Source of the DNA: UBA7662 sp036787895
GTDB taxonomy: Bacteria; Bacteroidota; Bacteroidia; UBA7662
Direction: 5' to 3'
Assembly: GCA_036787895.1 (NCBI GenBank)
Contig: DAIQOK010000005.1
Coordinates: forward strand, 1 to 64,000
Length of the DNA: 64,000 bases
The notes beneath the pieces were generated by a model. It searched no databases, was not told where the DNA came from, and was given only the letters and a program-made list of their open reading frames with translations. Shown here piece after piece: positions 26,855 to 36,586 of the stretch; the stretch's first letter is position 1; each line of letters opens with the position of its first letter. The position numbers and the translations under genes are program-made.

Positions 26855-28381
26855 ATGAAAATCCAGATATACCTCCTGCTGTTTTTTACCCTGTATTTGT
26901 CGATAAGCAGTTGTCGCAAAACCGACTTTACCGGTGAACTCAAAGGCAATCAACCGCCCCGAACTTATACGGTAGTAGATACCATATTCCGTTCGGGTGA
27001 CGATCGTCTGACCACTACAGTAGCCATTCAATGGTGGGGCGACGATCCCGATGGCTATATCACCGGCTATGAATTTACCTTCGACGATATCATCACGCCG
27101 GCCACCAACTGGATTTTTACCACACGGCTGGATAGCATCTTTCTCCTGGCAGTACCTGCAGGAAGCGACACTTTCGACTTCAGTTTCAATGTCCGTGCCA
27201 TTGATAATGCAGGCTTGCGCGACCCCAACCCGGCCCGGCTGAAGTACCCAGTCAAAAACTCACCACCCGTAGTTGCTTTTACCTATGCCCCCAATGGTGG
27301 TAACCCACTTGCAGGCGGCAATCCAGTGGTAAGTTTCCCGGCTGTTCGCTACAGTTGGTTTGGCAACGACCCCGACGGCCTGAATACCCTGGCGGGATAT
27401 GAGCTCTTTTTAAACGACACCAATGCCGCACCATACGAACTCGCTGAAGTTTTTGATGCCGTTATTCTGAAAGCCACCGACCTCAGCGGAAATGTATCAG
27501 AAGCCCAGGTTTTTGCCGGCAGCAATACCAACCCCCTTGCAGCCAGAATCAGCGGGATGTTGCTCAACGACACCAACCGGCTCTACATCAGAGCAGTGGA
27601 TCAGAGTGGCGCCAAATCTGCTTTTGAAGTCTCTAATCCCATCTACATTAAAAAGCCGGTCAGTCGCTTTTTGTTGGTGAATGCCTACGGTAACGACCCC
27701 AATCCCGACCAGAATGCCAACGCCATCGACGCCATTTATGAGGCCCAGTTTGCCAGTTTGAACATAACTGCTTACGACAAAGTACAGATTTTCAGGAGAG
27801 AAAACAATCGTTTTACGCGTTTATCGCCCGATAACCGGACCCAAAGTATGGTTTTCGACTTTTTTGATCAGATTATCTGGGCCGGTCCCGACTTCGATTA
27901 CAGCATAGTGTTCACCCGCAACACCATGGGCAGTTTCCTGAATAAAGGGGGGAAATTACTCCTCAGCACCACCGCAGGAGATGCATCACCCGTCGTCAGT
28001 AATTTCTTCGAACTTTCGCCTATCGACAGTCTGTTACCGGTTCCTGAAGGCACCAGCAACCTCATGACTGATACCTCAACTGTGCAACCCGTACAAGCGG
28101 GATATCCAACCCTCCGCCATAAAGGATTTGCCTCACTCGTTCGCCCTGTTCGATTTGTGACAGGTACGACCATTCTTTACAGAGCCAATATTTTAAGCCG
28201 GAACAATACCACCTTCCAAATCAGTATGTACCAGGGGCACCGCGACATCATGGGCATGCGAACCAATACCACCAATGGTAGTAAATTTGTGCTAAGTACC
28301 CTGGAGTTGCACCGTTTGAACAATAATGGCAATCTGGACCAGCTTTTACAGCGTATTCTCATCAGCGAATTCGGCCTTTAA
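26855..28381 (+). CDS. Lipoprotein with fibronectin-III-like domains, function unknown
   Basis: A 508-residue lipoprotein with a SISSC lipobox (cysteine about residue 20, then RKTDFTGE). Two beta-sandwich-like modules carry WWGDDPDGYITGYEFTFDD (about 60-80) and YSWFGNDPDGLNTLAGYELF (about 166-185), each followed by a conserved IRAVDQSGAKSAF-like strand, a fibronectin-III-like pattern. The C-terminal half (from LLVNAYGNDPNPDQ) looks like a separate alpha/beta domain. I do not recognise the family. It overlaps purN by one base, so the two are coupled. Confidence 0.65.
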   Translation: MKIQIYLLLFFTLYLSISSCRKTDFTGELKGNQPPRTYTVVDTIFRSGDDRLTTTVAIQWWGDDPDGYITGYEFTFDDIITPATNWIFTTRLDSIFLLAVPAGSDTFDFSFNVRAIDNAGLRDPNPARLKYPVKNSPPVVAFTYAPNGGNPLAGGNPVVSFPAVRYSWFGNDPDGLNTLAGYELFLNDTNAAPYELAEVFDAVILKATDLSGNVSEAQVFAGSNTNPLAARISGMLLNDTNRLYIRAVDQSGAKSAFEVSNPIYIKKPVSRFLLVNAYGNDPNPDQNANAIDAIYEAQFASLNITAYDKVQIFRRENNRFTRLSPDNRTQSMVFDFFDQIIWAGPDFDYSIVFTRNTMGSFLNKGGKLLLSTTAGDASPVVSNFFELSPIDSLLPVPEGTSNLMTDTSTVQPVQAGYPTLRHKGFASLVRPVRFVTGTTILYRANILSRNNTTFQISMYQGHRDIMGMRTNTTNGSKFVLSTLELHRLNNNGNLDQLLQRILISEFGL

Positions 28382-28956
28382 TGAAAAAAATAGCCGTATT
28401 TGCCAGTGGCTCGGGATCCAACGCTGAACGACTTACAGCGTTTTTCAAAGCCCGAACCGATGCCAAGGTTACGATGATAGTTTGCAACAAGCCCGATGCC
28501 GGCGTAGTTGCAAGGGCGCATCGTTTGCGCATTCCTTTGGTTTTAATCAGCAAACGCTCGTTTTATGAAAGCGACAGCTTACTGTATACGCTGAAACAGG
28601 AAGGCGTTGATGCCATTGTTTTAGCCGGTTTTTTGTGGTTGATACCCGAATATCTGATTACAGCATTTGAGGGCAAAATGGTTAATCTACATCCTGCCCT
28701 TTTACCTGCCTATGGTGGTAAGGGCATGTATGGCCACAAAGTGCATGCAGCCGTCATTGCCAATCAGGAAAGCAAAAGTGGCATTACCATACACCTGGTC
28801 AATGCAGCATACGACAAGGGCCGGATTTTAGCCCAATTCGAAACAACAATTGATCGGGGAGAAACTGTAGAAAGTCTGGCAGCAAAAATTCACGCTTTGG
28901 AATATGCTCATTTTCCGGAGGTGGTAGCCGCTTGGCTGGGCGAGTTACCGAAATAG
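28381..28956 (+). CDS. purN: Phosphoribosylglycinamide formyltransferase
   Basis: A 191-residue PurN: it transfers a formyl group from 10-formyl-tetrahydrofolate to GAR in purine synthesis. Motifs: IAVFASGSGSNAERL (phosphate binding), VLAGFLWLIPEYLI, VNLHPALLPAYGGKGMYGHK (the catalytic N-x-HP site and the conserved His) and SGITIHLVNAAYDKGRILAQ (catalytic Asp). Length and motifs are normal. Confidence 0.95.
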   Translation: MKKIAVFASGSGSNAERLTAFFKARTDAKVTMIVCNKPDAGVVARAHRLRIPLVLISKRSFYESDSLLYTLKQEGVDAIVLAGFLWLIPEYLITAFEGKMVNLHPALLPAYGGKGMYGHKVHAAVIANQESKSGITIHLVNAAYDKGRILAQFETTIDRGETVESLAAKIHALEYAHFPEVVAAWLGELPK

Positions 28957-29145
28957 CCTGTTTTGCCAAATAACCAAGGGAAGTTTTGGGGCTGATAGGC
29001 CATTTCAAGTTAAAAGCTATGGCTTAAGACGTGAGCTACCACAAACTTACAGCCAGCCTTTATTGTTGAAATTATCACAAAAAACAACTGGCTATTTGAC
29101 TCCATTAGCTGTTCGACCAACTTATCTGAGCACCAGGCACAAAGC

Positions 29146-29670
29146 TTACCAAGCCCAGCTTACTTCAGCCTTTTCTAAACTAAGCCGCGCGCTTTTGCTC
29201 TTGTTGCCGGCTTTGAGGTGTACAATATGTTGCTGATCAGGTAATACATCAAATAAAGCGCGATTTTGAAAGCGGATAACCTCTGCTGGGTTGGCATAGC
29301 TGGCTTCAAAATGACACCAGCTGGCATCAGCCTCAATTTCATAACCCAGGTAAATAAGTTGAATGGTTATTTCGTTGAGCTGTAAGCCTAAATTTTTGAG
29401 CAAATAAGCCGATAAACGGTCGTTCACCTTTTTATCTTTCACGCCTTTTAACAAATCGGAAGAGGACTTATACGACTGCTGCAAAGCCGACTCCAAATCA
29501 TCGGTGAAGAGCCTGACGCTTAGCTCGATACGCTTTTCATCTGCAATTACGCGAAGCTCCGATACGCCGATATAATAAGGATGTTGCCTACTCCGGAGGG
29601 GTAAAAACAGCAAAAGGCAGCATGACAATACGCTGACAATCGAAAAAAATCGCATATTCGGGTTGCTCAT
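29146..29670 (-). CDS. DUF6702-like protein
   Basis: A 174-residue protein with an N-terminal signal or anchor helix (FFSIVSVLSCCLLLFLPL). The HPYYIGVSELRVI start of the mature part and LNEITIQLIYLGYEIEADASW match DUF6702, a periplasmic family of unknown function. It is transcribed divergently from a HupE/UreJ-family gene 18 bp away and lies next to an M1 peptidase, a neighbourhood I remember as common in this phylum. Confidence 0.75.
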   Translation of the reverse strand: MSNPNMRFFSIVSVLSCCLLLFLPLRSRQHPYYIGVSELRVIADEKRIELSVRLFTDDLESALQQSYKSSSDLLKGVKDKKVNDRLSAYLLKNLGLQLNEITIQLIYLGYEIEADASWCHFEASYANPAEVIRFQNRALFDVLPDQQHIVHLKAGNKSKSARLSLEKAEVSWAW

Positions 29671-29688
29671 TTTTCAAAAATAGGAGAT

Positions 29689-30270
29689 TTGGAAGACTTT
29701 GGCTTGTGGTTTACAACCGGCTTGGCACATATTGCTGATTGGCAGGCCTATGACCACATCCTTTTTTTACTCGCCCTTTGTGGCATGTATGGCGTGCAGG
29801 ACTGGAAAGCACTGCTTATGCTAGTTACTGCTTTCACTATTGGCCATTCCTTGACGCTCGCGCTTGCGGTATTGGATGTCGTAGCGATTAGTAGCAGTTG
29901 GATTGAATTTTTCATCCCCGTAACTATAGTACTGACCTGTCTCTGGAATTTGAGTCGACCTAAGAACAAACCAAATAGCTCTCCCTGGGTTCATTACAGC
30001 ATGGCGTTGTTTTTTGGCCTCATCCATGGCCTGGGCTTTTCTTTTTTGCTTAAATCCATGTTAGGCAGCCAAAACTCCCTGCTAGAGCCCCTCTTTGGTT
30101 TTAATCTGGGTATTGAAGCCGGGCAATTGATTATTGTCTTGGCTACGCTGATTTTGGGCGGCATCATGACCCGAATTTTGAGTGTCAACGACTACAAATG
30201 GCGCTTTTTCCTCTCCTCGGCCATATTTGGCATCGCCCTGCTGATGGCCCTCGAACGACTTCCGAATTGA
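29689..30270 (+). CDS. HupE/UreJ-family membrane protein
   Basis: A 193-residue membrane protein of about six helices. Motifs: GLAHIADWQAYDHILFLLAL, a GHSLTLALA signature and ALFFGLIHGLGFSFLL, which carry the histidines of the HupE/UreJ family (putative nickel or cobalt permeases). The start is TTG, preceded by AGGAG. No urease or hydrogenase genes are nearby, so the metal role is uncertain. Four bases separate it from the M1 peptidase gene, which implies one operon. Confidence 0.83.
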   Translation: MEDFGLWFTTGLAHIADWQAYDHILFLLALCGMYGVQDWKALLMLVTAFTIGHSLTLALAVLDVVAISSSWIEFFIPVTIVLTCLWNLSRPKNKPNSSPWVHYSMALFFGLIHGLGFSFLLKSMLGSQNSLLEPLFGFNLGIEAGQLIIVLATLILGGIMTRILSVNDYKWRFFLSSAIFGIALLMALERLPN

Positions 30271-30274
30271 TCCT

Positions 30275-32632
30275 ATGAAAAATATATATACCCTGCTTTT
30301 AAGTCTGCTGACTGTTTCGGTCACGGCACAGAATCTTCAAAACAACCCCAAATCGAATCATGGCAATAAATTCGAGCAACTTGGCAGCATACTCGCCGAT
30401 CCAAACAGTTTCCGAACCGCTTCGGGTGCGCCAGGGCATTTGTACTGGCAGCAACGAGCCGATTATGAGATAGAAGCCTACCTCAACGAAGCCGAACTGA
30501 AGCTGGAAGGCAAGGAAAGGGTAACCTATTACAACAACAGCCCCGATGTACTCAGCTATTTGTGGCTTCAGCTCGACGAAAACCAACACGACCCGAACAA
30601 CGAAGCCAATAACTTCAACGAAAGCAGTCTGCGTTCGCCCCTCACCACCCGCGAACTCGATAATCTCGACTTCAGAACCGCCATGGCAGGTCATGGTGTC
30701 AACATACTTGCTGTCACCGATGATGCCGGTCAGCCGCTGAAGTACAACATCAACCACACCATGATGCGCATCGACCTGCCCAAAGTGCTGTTGCCGGGCA
30801 GAAAGATGGTCTTCCGCATCAGCTGGAACTACCGCATACCGGAACGCAGTCGTATTGGTGGTCGGGGTGGCTACGAAAATTTCGCCGACGGCAATGCCGT
30901 ATTCACCATGAGTCAGTGGTATCCGCGTATGTGTGTTTACAGCGACTACCAAGGCTGGAACAACAAACAATTTACCGGTCGGGGCGAATTTGCCCTGGCT
31001 TTCGGCAATTTTTCGGTGAAGATGAAGGTGCCGGCCGACCATGTAATCGCGAGTACCGGCGTTGCCCAAAATTTGCCGGAAGTATTAACCCAAGCGCAGT
31101 TAGACCGTTGGAAAAAGTCGATTTCGAGCACCGAGCCGGTGGAAGTGGTTACGCTGGCCGAAGCCGAAGCCCGGGAAAAAGCACCGGTGCGCGACCAATT
31201 CAAAACCTGGCATTACAAAGCAGAAAATGTGCGTGATTTTGCCTGGGGCAGCAGCCGCAAATTTGTCTGGGATGCCATGGGCACCTCCATTGATGGCCGA
31301 AAAGCGCCGGTCATGTCGATGAGTTACTACCCGAAAGAAGCCTATGGCCTCTACCGGAAATACAGCACCAAAGTGGTAGCACATACACTGAAAGTTTATT
31401 CCAGGTACACCATCCCCTACCCTTACCCGGTTGCGATCAGCGTTGAAGCTTCAAACGGCATGGAATACCCCATGATTTGTTTCAATTTTGGCCGTACCGA
31501 TACCGATGGCACTTATTCTGAGCAAACCAAATACGGTATGATTGGGGTGATCATTCACGAGGTAGGTCACAACTTCTTCCCCATGATTATCAACAGCGAC
31601 GAACGCAACTGGAGCTGGATGGACGAGGGACTCAACACCTTTGTGCAGTTTTTGACTGAACAGGAATTCGACAATAATTACCCTTCGCGCCGTGGACCTG
31701 CCCATAAGATAGTCGACTATATGAAGTTGCCGGCTGATGAGTTGGAACCCATCATGACCAACAGCGAAAACATCAATAATTTCGGGGCTAATGCCTATGG
31801 CAAACCAGCCACTGCCCTGAACATTCTACGCGAAACCATCATGGGCCGCGAATTATTCGACTACGCCTTCAAAGAATACGCACGTCGTTGGGCCTTTAAA
31901 CATCCCGCACCGGCCGACTTTTTCCGCACCATGGAAGACGCCTCTGCCGTAGATCTCGACTGGTTCTGGCGCGCCTGGTTTTACGACATCACTCCTGTCG
32001 ACATATCGCTCGACAGCGTAAAATACCTCGTTCCTGCCCAGCCCGATTCACTGCCTAAACCGAGTCGTGCACGTGGAAACCGCCCCGACCGTCGCGATAA
32101 TTTTGTGCACATCAGCCAGGCACGGAACAAAGCCGCAGGCATGTCGTTTTTAGTCGATACCGACACTACCCTGCGCGATTTTTACTATTACTATAATGCT
32201 GACGCCGACAGCTTTCAAGCACCACCAACTCATCCTTACAAAAATTGGGAAGTGCCATCTGATGCTGATTTTCAGCCTTATTCAGGCAAACACTACTATG
32301 AGCTGCATCTAAGTAATAAAGGTGGTACGGTAATGCCCGTCATTCTTCGCTGGACTTATGCCGATGGCACTTTTGAAGATGAATACATCAGTGCATATAT
32401 CTGGCGCAAAGACGAAAATAAAATCGTCAAAACCTTCGTCAAAAACCAGCAAGTGACTAGAATTCAGCTTGATCCTTGGCGCGAAACTGCCGATATTGAC
32501 GAAAGCAATCACAGTTGGCCGAAAGAAGAAATGCCGGAGCCAAGTCGTTTGCAGCTTTATAAAGCCAAACAGGGCGGTGCCAGGGAGCGCGACGAAAGCG
32601 ACAACCCAATGCAACGCTTACAAGGCAAATAG
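30275..32632 (+). CDS. M1-family zinc aminopeptidase, secreted
   Basis: A 785-residue exported peptidase with a signal peptide ending VTAQ (18). Gluzincin signature H428-EVG-H432, then 18 residues, then Glu451 (WMDEGLN), giving the zinc ligands and catalytic Glu. GMEYP at about 395-399 replaces the GAMEN exopeptidase motif, as is usual in this Bacteroidota branch. N-terminal saddle and C-terminal domains are present. It probably cleaves N-terminal residues from peptides in the periplasm. No T9SS domain is present. Confidence 0.9.
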   Translation: MKNIYTLLLSLLTVSVTAQNLQNNPKSNHGNKFEQLGSILADPNSFRTASGAPGHLYWQQRADYEIEAYLNEAELKLEGKERVTYYNNSPDVLSYLWLQLDENQHDPNNEANNFNESSLRSPLTTRELDNLDFRTAMAGHGVNILAVTDDAGQPLKYNINHTMMRIDLPKVLLPGRKMVFRISWNYRIPERSRIGGRGGYENFADGNAVFTMSQWYPRMCVYSDYQGWNNKQFTGRGEFALAFGNFSVKMKVPADHVIASTGVAQNLPEVLTQAQLDRWKKSISSTEPVEVVTLAEAEAREKAPVRDQFKTWHYKAENVRDFAWGSSRKFVWDAMGTSIDGRKAPVMSMSYYPKEAYGLYRKYSTKVVAHTLKVYSRYTIPYPYPVAISVEASNGMEYPMICFNFGRTDTDGTYSEQTKYGMIGVIIHEVGHNFFPMIINSDERNWSWMDEGLNTFVQFLTEQEFDNNYPSRRGPAHKIVDYMKLPADELEPIMTNSENINNFGANAYGKPATALNILRETIMGRELFDYAFKEYARRWAFKHPAPADFFRTMEDASAVDLDWFWRAWFYDITPVDISLDSVKYLVPAQPDSLPKPSRARGNRPDRRDNFVHISQARNKAAGMSFLVDTDTTLRDFYYYYNADADSFQAPPTHPYKNWEVPSDADFQPYSGKHYYELHLSNKGGTVMPVILRWTYADGTFEDEYISAYIWRKDENKIVKTFVKNQQVTRIQLDPWRETADIDESNHSWPKEEMPEPSRLQLYKAKQGGARERDESDNPMQRLQGK

Positions 32633-32638
32633 GCCATA

Positions 32639-33022
32639 TTAATCCTGATAAAGTTCCAGCGGCAAATTATCGGGATCGCGGAAAAAAGTAAACAACTTTT
32701 GGGTGTAAGGGTCTGTCCGTATAGGTTCTACTTGCACACCCATGATTTCCAATCGCGCTTTTTCTTCGTAAATGTCGGGGGTAGAGAAGGCCAGGTGGCG
32801 TAATCCGCTGGCTTCGGGCTGACTCAGACGTGCAGGTGGTTCAGGGAACGAGAATAACTCTATGAGGTAGTGGCCATGCAAGGCCAAATCGGCTTTCCAC
32901 GATTGGCGTTCGGCTCGAAAATGCTCCGATAATAACTCAAATCCAAGTACTTCTGTGTAAAACCGCTTGGAGCGTTCAAAATCAGAGGCGATGATGGCGA
33001 TATGATGTAGTTTTAGGAGCAT
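32639..33022 (-). CDS. VOC-family glyoxalase-like protein (YaeR-like)
   Basis: 127 residues using ATG at 33022, giving MLLKLHHIAIIASDFERSKR, the usual start. One VOC metal-binding beta-alpha-beta-beta-beta unit pair is visible: HHIAIIASDFERS, HYLIELFSFP and RHLAFSTPDIYE, ending with FFRDPDNLPLELYQD. Length matches the YaeR/SMU1112c-like group. The substrate is unknown. The gene converges on the M1 peptidase gene. Confidence 0.83.
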   Translation of the reverse strand: MLLKLHHIAIIASDFERSKRFYTEVLGFELLSEHFRAERQSWKADLALHGHYLIELFSFPEPPARLSQPEASGLRHLAFSTPDIYEEKARLEIMGVQVEPIRTDPYTQKLFTFFRDPDNLPLELYQD

Positions 33023-33150
33023 ATCCTCAAAACTAAGACTTAGCGTCATTTTTCCGGTCGACCGACAGGCCCTCCGCTTAAATTTATTCACAATGCGTCA
33101 AAATGGAGTACTCGACTCGGTGAATCGCAGTGGCCAATGTATTTTTAGAC

Positions 33151-34278
33151 ATGCAAAAACAGCAGCAGCAATATACCGTCAAACAGCTCAATCAAGTGAT
33201 TAAAAGTCTGCTGGAGTCGGCGCCTTTTCTGCGGCAAATTGCCGTGAAAGGTGAAATCAGCAATCTTACCCGACACAGCTCCGGGCATTATTATTTTTCG
33301 CTGAAAGATGCCGATGCCCAGGTAAGTTGTGTGCTGTTCAGGGCGCAAGCTGCCGGACTCACTTTTGAACCCGAAGCCGGCGACCAAGTTACTGCCATAG
33401 CAGATATCAGTGTGTATTTGCCGCGCGGCAACTACCAACTTTTGGTCACCGAATTGCAGAAAGAAGGTCAGGGAGATTTGTATGCGCGTTTTTTACAACT
33501 CAAAGCCCGGCTTGAGGCTGAAGGGTTATTCGATAGCTCACATAAAAAGGCCTTGCCCCGTTACCCGAAGAAGATTGGTGTGGTGACCTCACCCACCGGC
33601 GCGGTCATCCGCGATATTCAGAATACGCTTACCAGACGTTATCCTGCTGTCCAATTACTACTCGCCCCTTCCCGTGTGCAAGGCCACGAGGCCGTTCCCG
33701 AAATTATAGCCGCCCTCAAGCTGTTGGATGCCCGGGCGGATGTGGATCTCATCCTTTTGGCAAGAGGCGGTGGCAGCATCGAAGATTTGTGGTGTTTTAA
33801 TGACGAACAACTCGCCAGGACCATTTTTAAACTAAAAAAGCCTGTCATCTCCGCTGTTGGCCATGAAACCGACTTCACCATAGCTGATTTTGTTGCTGAT
33901 TTACGCGCGCCAACACCCACAGCTGCAGCTGAACTGTCGGTACCCGACCGAACCGAACTCCTCTCTCAACTCGATGACTTTAGCGACCGGCTGGCTAAAA
34001 GTCTTCGCTCTGTGCTATGGAGTTACGCCCAATATGTCGACGAGCTGCAGGACAAAGCGGCATTTGGACTGCGCCAGCAAGTCCGGCTTCGGCGTCAGCA
34101 GCTCGACAGTCAGGAACAACGGCTCAAAGCCCTCGATTACCGTTCGGTACTGCGCCGGGGTTTCTCCATCACCACTATTGCTGGCAAGCGCCTTACTTCG
34201 GTAAAACAAGTCCAGTCTGGCGATAGCATAACCACCTGGCTCACCGATGGATCGGTAGCCGCTGAAGTTAAAAAGTAG
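33151..34278 (+). CDS. xseA: Exodeoxyribonuclease VII large subunit
   Basis: About 375 residues from the ATG at 33151 (a GTG at 33130 would add seven). An OB-fold N-terminal domain (IAVKGEISNLTRHSSGHYYF, SCVLFRAQA) is followed by the catalytic domain with KIGVVTSPTGAVIRDI, LILLARGGGSIEDLWCFND and ISAVGHETDFTIADFVAD, and a coiled-coil C-terminal part. It degrades single-stranded DNA with XseB. It is somewhat shorter than E. coli XseA, mainly in the coiled coil. The xseB gene follows. Confidence 0.93.
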   Translation: MQKQQQQYTVKQLNQVIKSLLESAPFLRQIAVKGEISNLTRHSSGHYYFSLKDADAQVSCVLFRAQAAGLTFEPEAGDQVTAIADISVYLPRGNYQLLVTELQKEGQGDLYARFLQLKARLEAEGLFDSSHKKALPRYPKKIGVVTSPTGAVIRDIQNTLTRRYPAVQLLLAPSRVQGHEAVPEIIAALKLLDARADVDLILLARGGGSIEDLWCFNDEQLARTIFKLKKPVISAVGHETDFTIADFVADLRAPTPTAAAELSVPDRTELLSQLDDFSDRLAKSLRSVLWSYAQYVDELQDKAAFGLRQQVRLRRQQLDSQEQRLKALDYRSVLRRGFSITTIAGKRLTSVKQVQSGDSITTWLTDGSVAAEVKK

Positions 34279-34317
34279 ACTAAACCACTTATTTCTATCC
34301 AATTCAAGCATTTCCCC

Positions 34318-34530
34318 ATGGCCAAAAAGAAAGTCGACACCGGTTTCGAAGAAAAACTCGCCCGCATCAAACAGCTGGCCGATAAACTCCAGCACGACGA
34401 ACTGGGCCTTGACGAAAGTATGGCATTGTTCACCGAGGCAGATAATCTGCTTCAGGAATGCCGCGTTTTTCTGGAAGAGGCTGAGCTCAAAATTGAACAA
34501 CTCATAGACCCCGACGTCAACAGCCGCTGA
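34318..34530 (+). CDS. xseB: Exodeoxyribonuclease VII small subunit
   Basis: A 70-residue helical protein: FEEKLARIKQLADKLQHDEL followed by LDESMALFTEADNLLQECR, the XseB signature. It forms the holoenzyme with XseA, encoded 39 bp upstream. The stop codon overlaps the next start (TGATG). Confidence 0.92.
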   Translation: MAKKKVDTGFEEKLARIKQLADKLQHDELGLDESMALFTEADNLLQECRVFLEEAELKIEQLIDPDVNSR

Positions 34531-34895
34531 TGGATCTCGCGAACATAAATGTGCCTGAAGCCTTTAATCAGCAAGCGGATTTAGGCAGGGAGACCATCAT
34601 TCAGCTCAAAAAAGATTTTCTGCGGAACGGTCTCGAGGTACAACTCGACGAAACGACCAATCCCGGCTTTGAGCAAATCTGCACCGAAGTCGCTGATTTG
34701 GTCGACTGGCTGCTCACCAACGACCGCAGTCGATTCATGAACCTCCTCTACCGCATCGACATTGCCGAGCACCACATCCACCAGGCATTGGACGAGCAGG
34801 GTGAACAAAACGTTCCGGAGAAGTTGGCGGTCATGATTGTAAGGCGGGAAGCACAAAAAGTGCTTATCCGGCGCTATTTCAGCGGGGAACAGTAA
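34530..34895 (+). CDS. Small conserved-looking protein of unknown function
   Basis: A 121-residue acidic, mainly helical protein with no signal peptide. It starts within the xseB stop codon, so it is translated with the exonuclease VII genes. The middle (EVADLVDWLLTNDRSRFMNL, YRIDIAEHHIHQAL) and the end (KLAVMIVRREAQKVLIRRYF) are well-formed. I recognise no named domain; the operon position hints at a house-keeping or nucleic-acid role. Confidence 0.65.
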   Translation: MDLANINVPEAFNQQADLGRETIIQLKKDFLRNGLEVQLDETTNPGFEQICTEVADLVDWLLTNDRSRFMNLLYRIDIAEHHIHQALDEQGEQNVPEKLAVMIVRREAQKVLIRRYFSGEQ

Positions 34896-35144
34896 TGGTG
34901 TGTCTTCTGTTTGAACCTACTCTTTAATGTGCTCATGTGCTCATTGGAGGCTTTTTAATGGAGGTAATGGAGTCACAAGGTTTCAGCAAATGCGCTGATT
35001 TACCTTCAGCAACCACCGAACTTGGCGTTAACTTCCCTGGTTTACAAATGCCAACAGCACAAAGGCTTAGTACAGTAGATAAATGTTTCAGCATTAAGTA
35101 AGAATCCCTTGTAAAACAAGAACTTTACTGCCTGATATTCGTGC

Positions 35145-36443
35145 ATGGAAATTTTCATTTTATTCGTTCTCATTCTCATCAACGGTGTTTTTTCCATGTC
35201 GGAAATAGCTTTGGTTTCTGCGCGCAAAACCCGACTTGAAGCAGAAGCCCTCAGAGGTAACCAAAAAGCCGCAGCAGCGCTAGCATTGGCAAAGTCGCCC
35301 AATACCTTTTTATCTACAGTGCAGATTGGTATCACTGTCATTGGCATCATTACAGGTATTTACAGCGGCCAGAATATTACAGATGATTTTAAGGCCTTTT
35401 TAGACAAATTTGCTTTGTTACAGCCCTTCAGTGATCAATTGGCTGTAGCAGTGGTAGTTGTCGTAGTCACTTATTTTTCCCTGATATTGGGAGAATTGGT
35501 TCCTAAACGACTCGGCATGAGTCGTCCTGAAGCCATCGCGAAAGCCGTCGCACAACCAATGCGTTTGATTTCGATACTGGCAAAACCTTTCATCTGGTTA
35601 TTAACTTTTTCGACTGAATTACTGCTTCGTGTATTTGGCAAAGAAGTTTCCAGTCAACAGCATATGACGGAAGAAGAAATCAAATCCATCATACAGGAAA
35701 GTGTGCTGACCGGTGAGCTGCAAGAAATTGAACAAGACATCGTTGAACGCGCGTTCGGTCTTGGCGACTTAAGGGTAAGTTCGCTGATGACACATCGTAA
35801 TGACCTGATCAGTCTTGATTTTGAGATGAGTGCCGACGCCTTACGCAATACCATTGAACAAGAATTGCACTCCTTTTACCCGGTGATAAGCGGAGAAAAA
35901 GAGGAAATTGAGGGTATAATTGCGCTGAAAGATTTATTTATGGTCAAAGGAGTCTGGAGCATCGAGCAACTCCGTGCTATTCTCCGCAATCCCCATTATT
36001 TCCCTGAAAATCTCACGGCTTATGCTGCACTCGAAAACTTCAGGCGGGATAAAATCCACTACGCTCTCGTACTCGATGAATATGGCGCTTTGCAAGGTAT
36101 GATTACCATCAATGACATATTGGAAGCTCTCGTAGGCGACATCAGTGAAGCAGACGATGACGAATACCGCATCGTGGCCGAAGGCGAAAACAGTTGGCTG
36201 GTGGATGCACAATATCCATTTTTTGAGTTCATCAATTATTTCGAACTGGATGGCCCGATAGAAAAGGAAGTCCCTTTTAATACCGTTGCCGGTCTCATTT
36301 TAGATACCCTGGCACGTTTTCCAAATCAAGGTGAAGCCATCGTTTGGCAAGGGCTTCGACTCGAGATATGCGAAATGAGTAGCATGCGCATTGAGAAGAT
36401 CAGAGTTCGACGGTTGGAAAAGAGAGTTAGCTGGAATTTGTGA
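35145..36443 (+). CDS. CNNM/CorC (HlyC) family transporter-like protein
   Basis: A 432-residue inner-membrane protein: a DUF21/CNNM membrane domain (about residues 1-180, SMSEIALVSARKTRLEAEA, SVGITVIGIITG-like helices and LGELVPKRLG), a CBS pair (about 195-330, including HYALVLDEYGALQGMITIND) and a C-terminal CorC_HlyC domain (about 345-425). The family includes magnesium and cobalt efflux proteins; it is often misnamed hemolysin. About 250 bp of non-coding sequence precedes it. Confidence 0.88.
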   Translation: MEIFILFVLILINGVFSMSEIALVSARKTRLEAEALRGNQKAAAALALAKSPNTFLSTVQIGITVIGIITGIYSGQNITDDFKAFLDKFALLQPFSDQLAVAVVVVVVTYFSLILGELVPKRLGMSRPEAIAKAVAQPMRLISILAKPFIWLLTFSTELLLRVFGKEVSSQQHMTEEEIKSIIQESVLTGELQEIEQDIVERAFGLGDLRVSSLMTHRNDLISLDFEMSADALRNTIEQELHSFYPVISGEKEEIEGIIALKDLFMVKGVWSIEQLRAILRNPHYFPENLTAYAALENFRRDKIHYALVLDEYGALQGMITINDILEALVGDISEADDDEYRIVAEGENSWLVDAQYPFFEFINYFELDGPIEKEVPFNTVAGLILDTLARFPNQGEAIVWQGLRLEICEMSSMRIEKIRVRRLEKRVSWNL

Positions 36444-36586
36444 CTTCAGTGGACTATTTAAATGCGTGTAAGCTGACTTTGAAAAATCCGATTTCTTCAA
36501 TCCTTCACCTAAGCGCATGTTCTTTGAAGTCCGGGTGGGCGCTTTGAAACGCCATGAACACGGCGAAAGCTGCGTTAATAAACGGG

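Noticed and set aside
30299..31705. Minus-strand frames of up to 256 codons opposite the M1 peptidase
   Set aside because: Composition is that of an antisense shadow and the peptidase motifs are clear on the plus strand.
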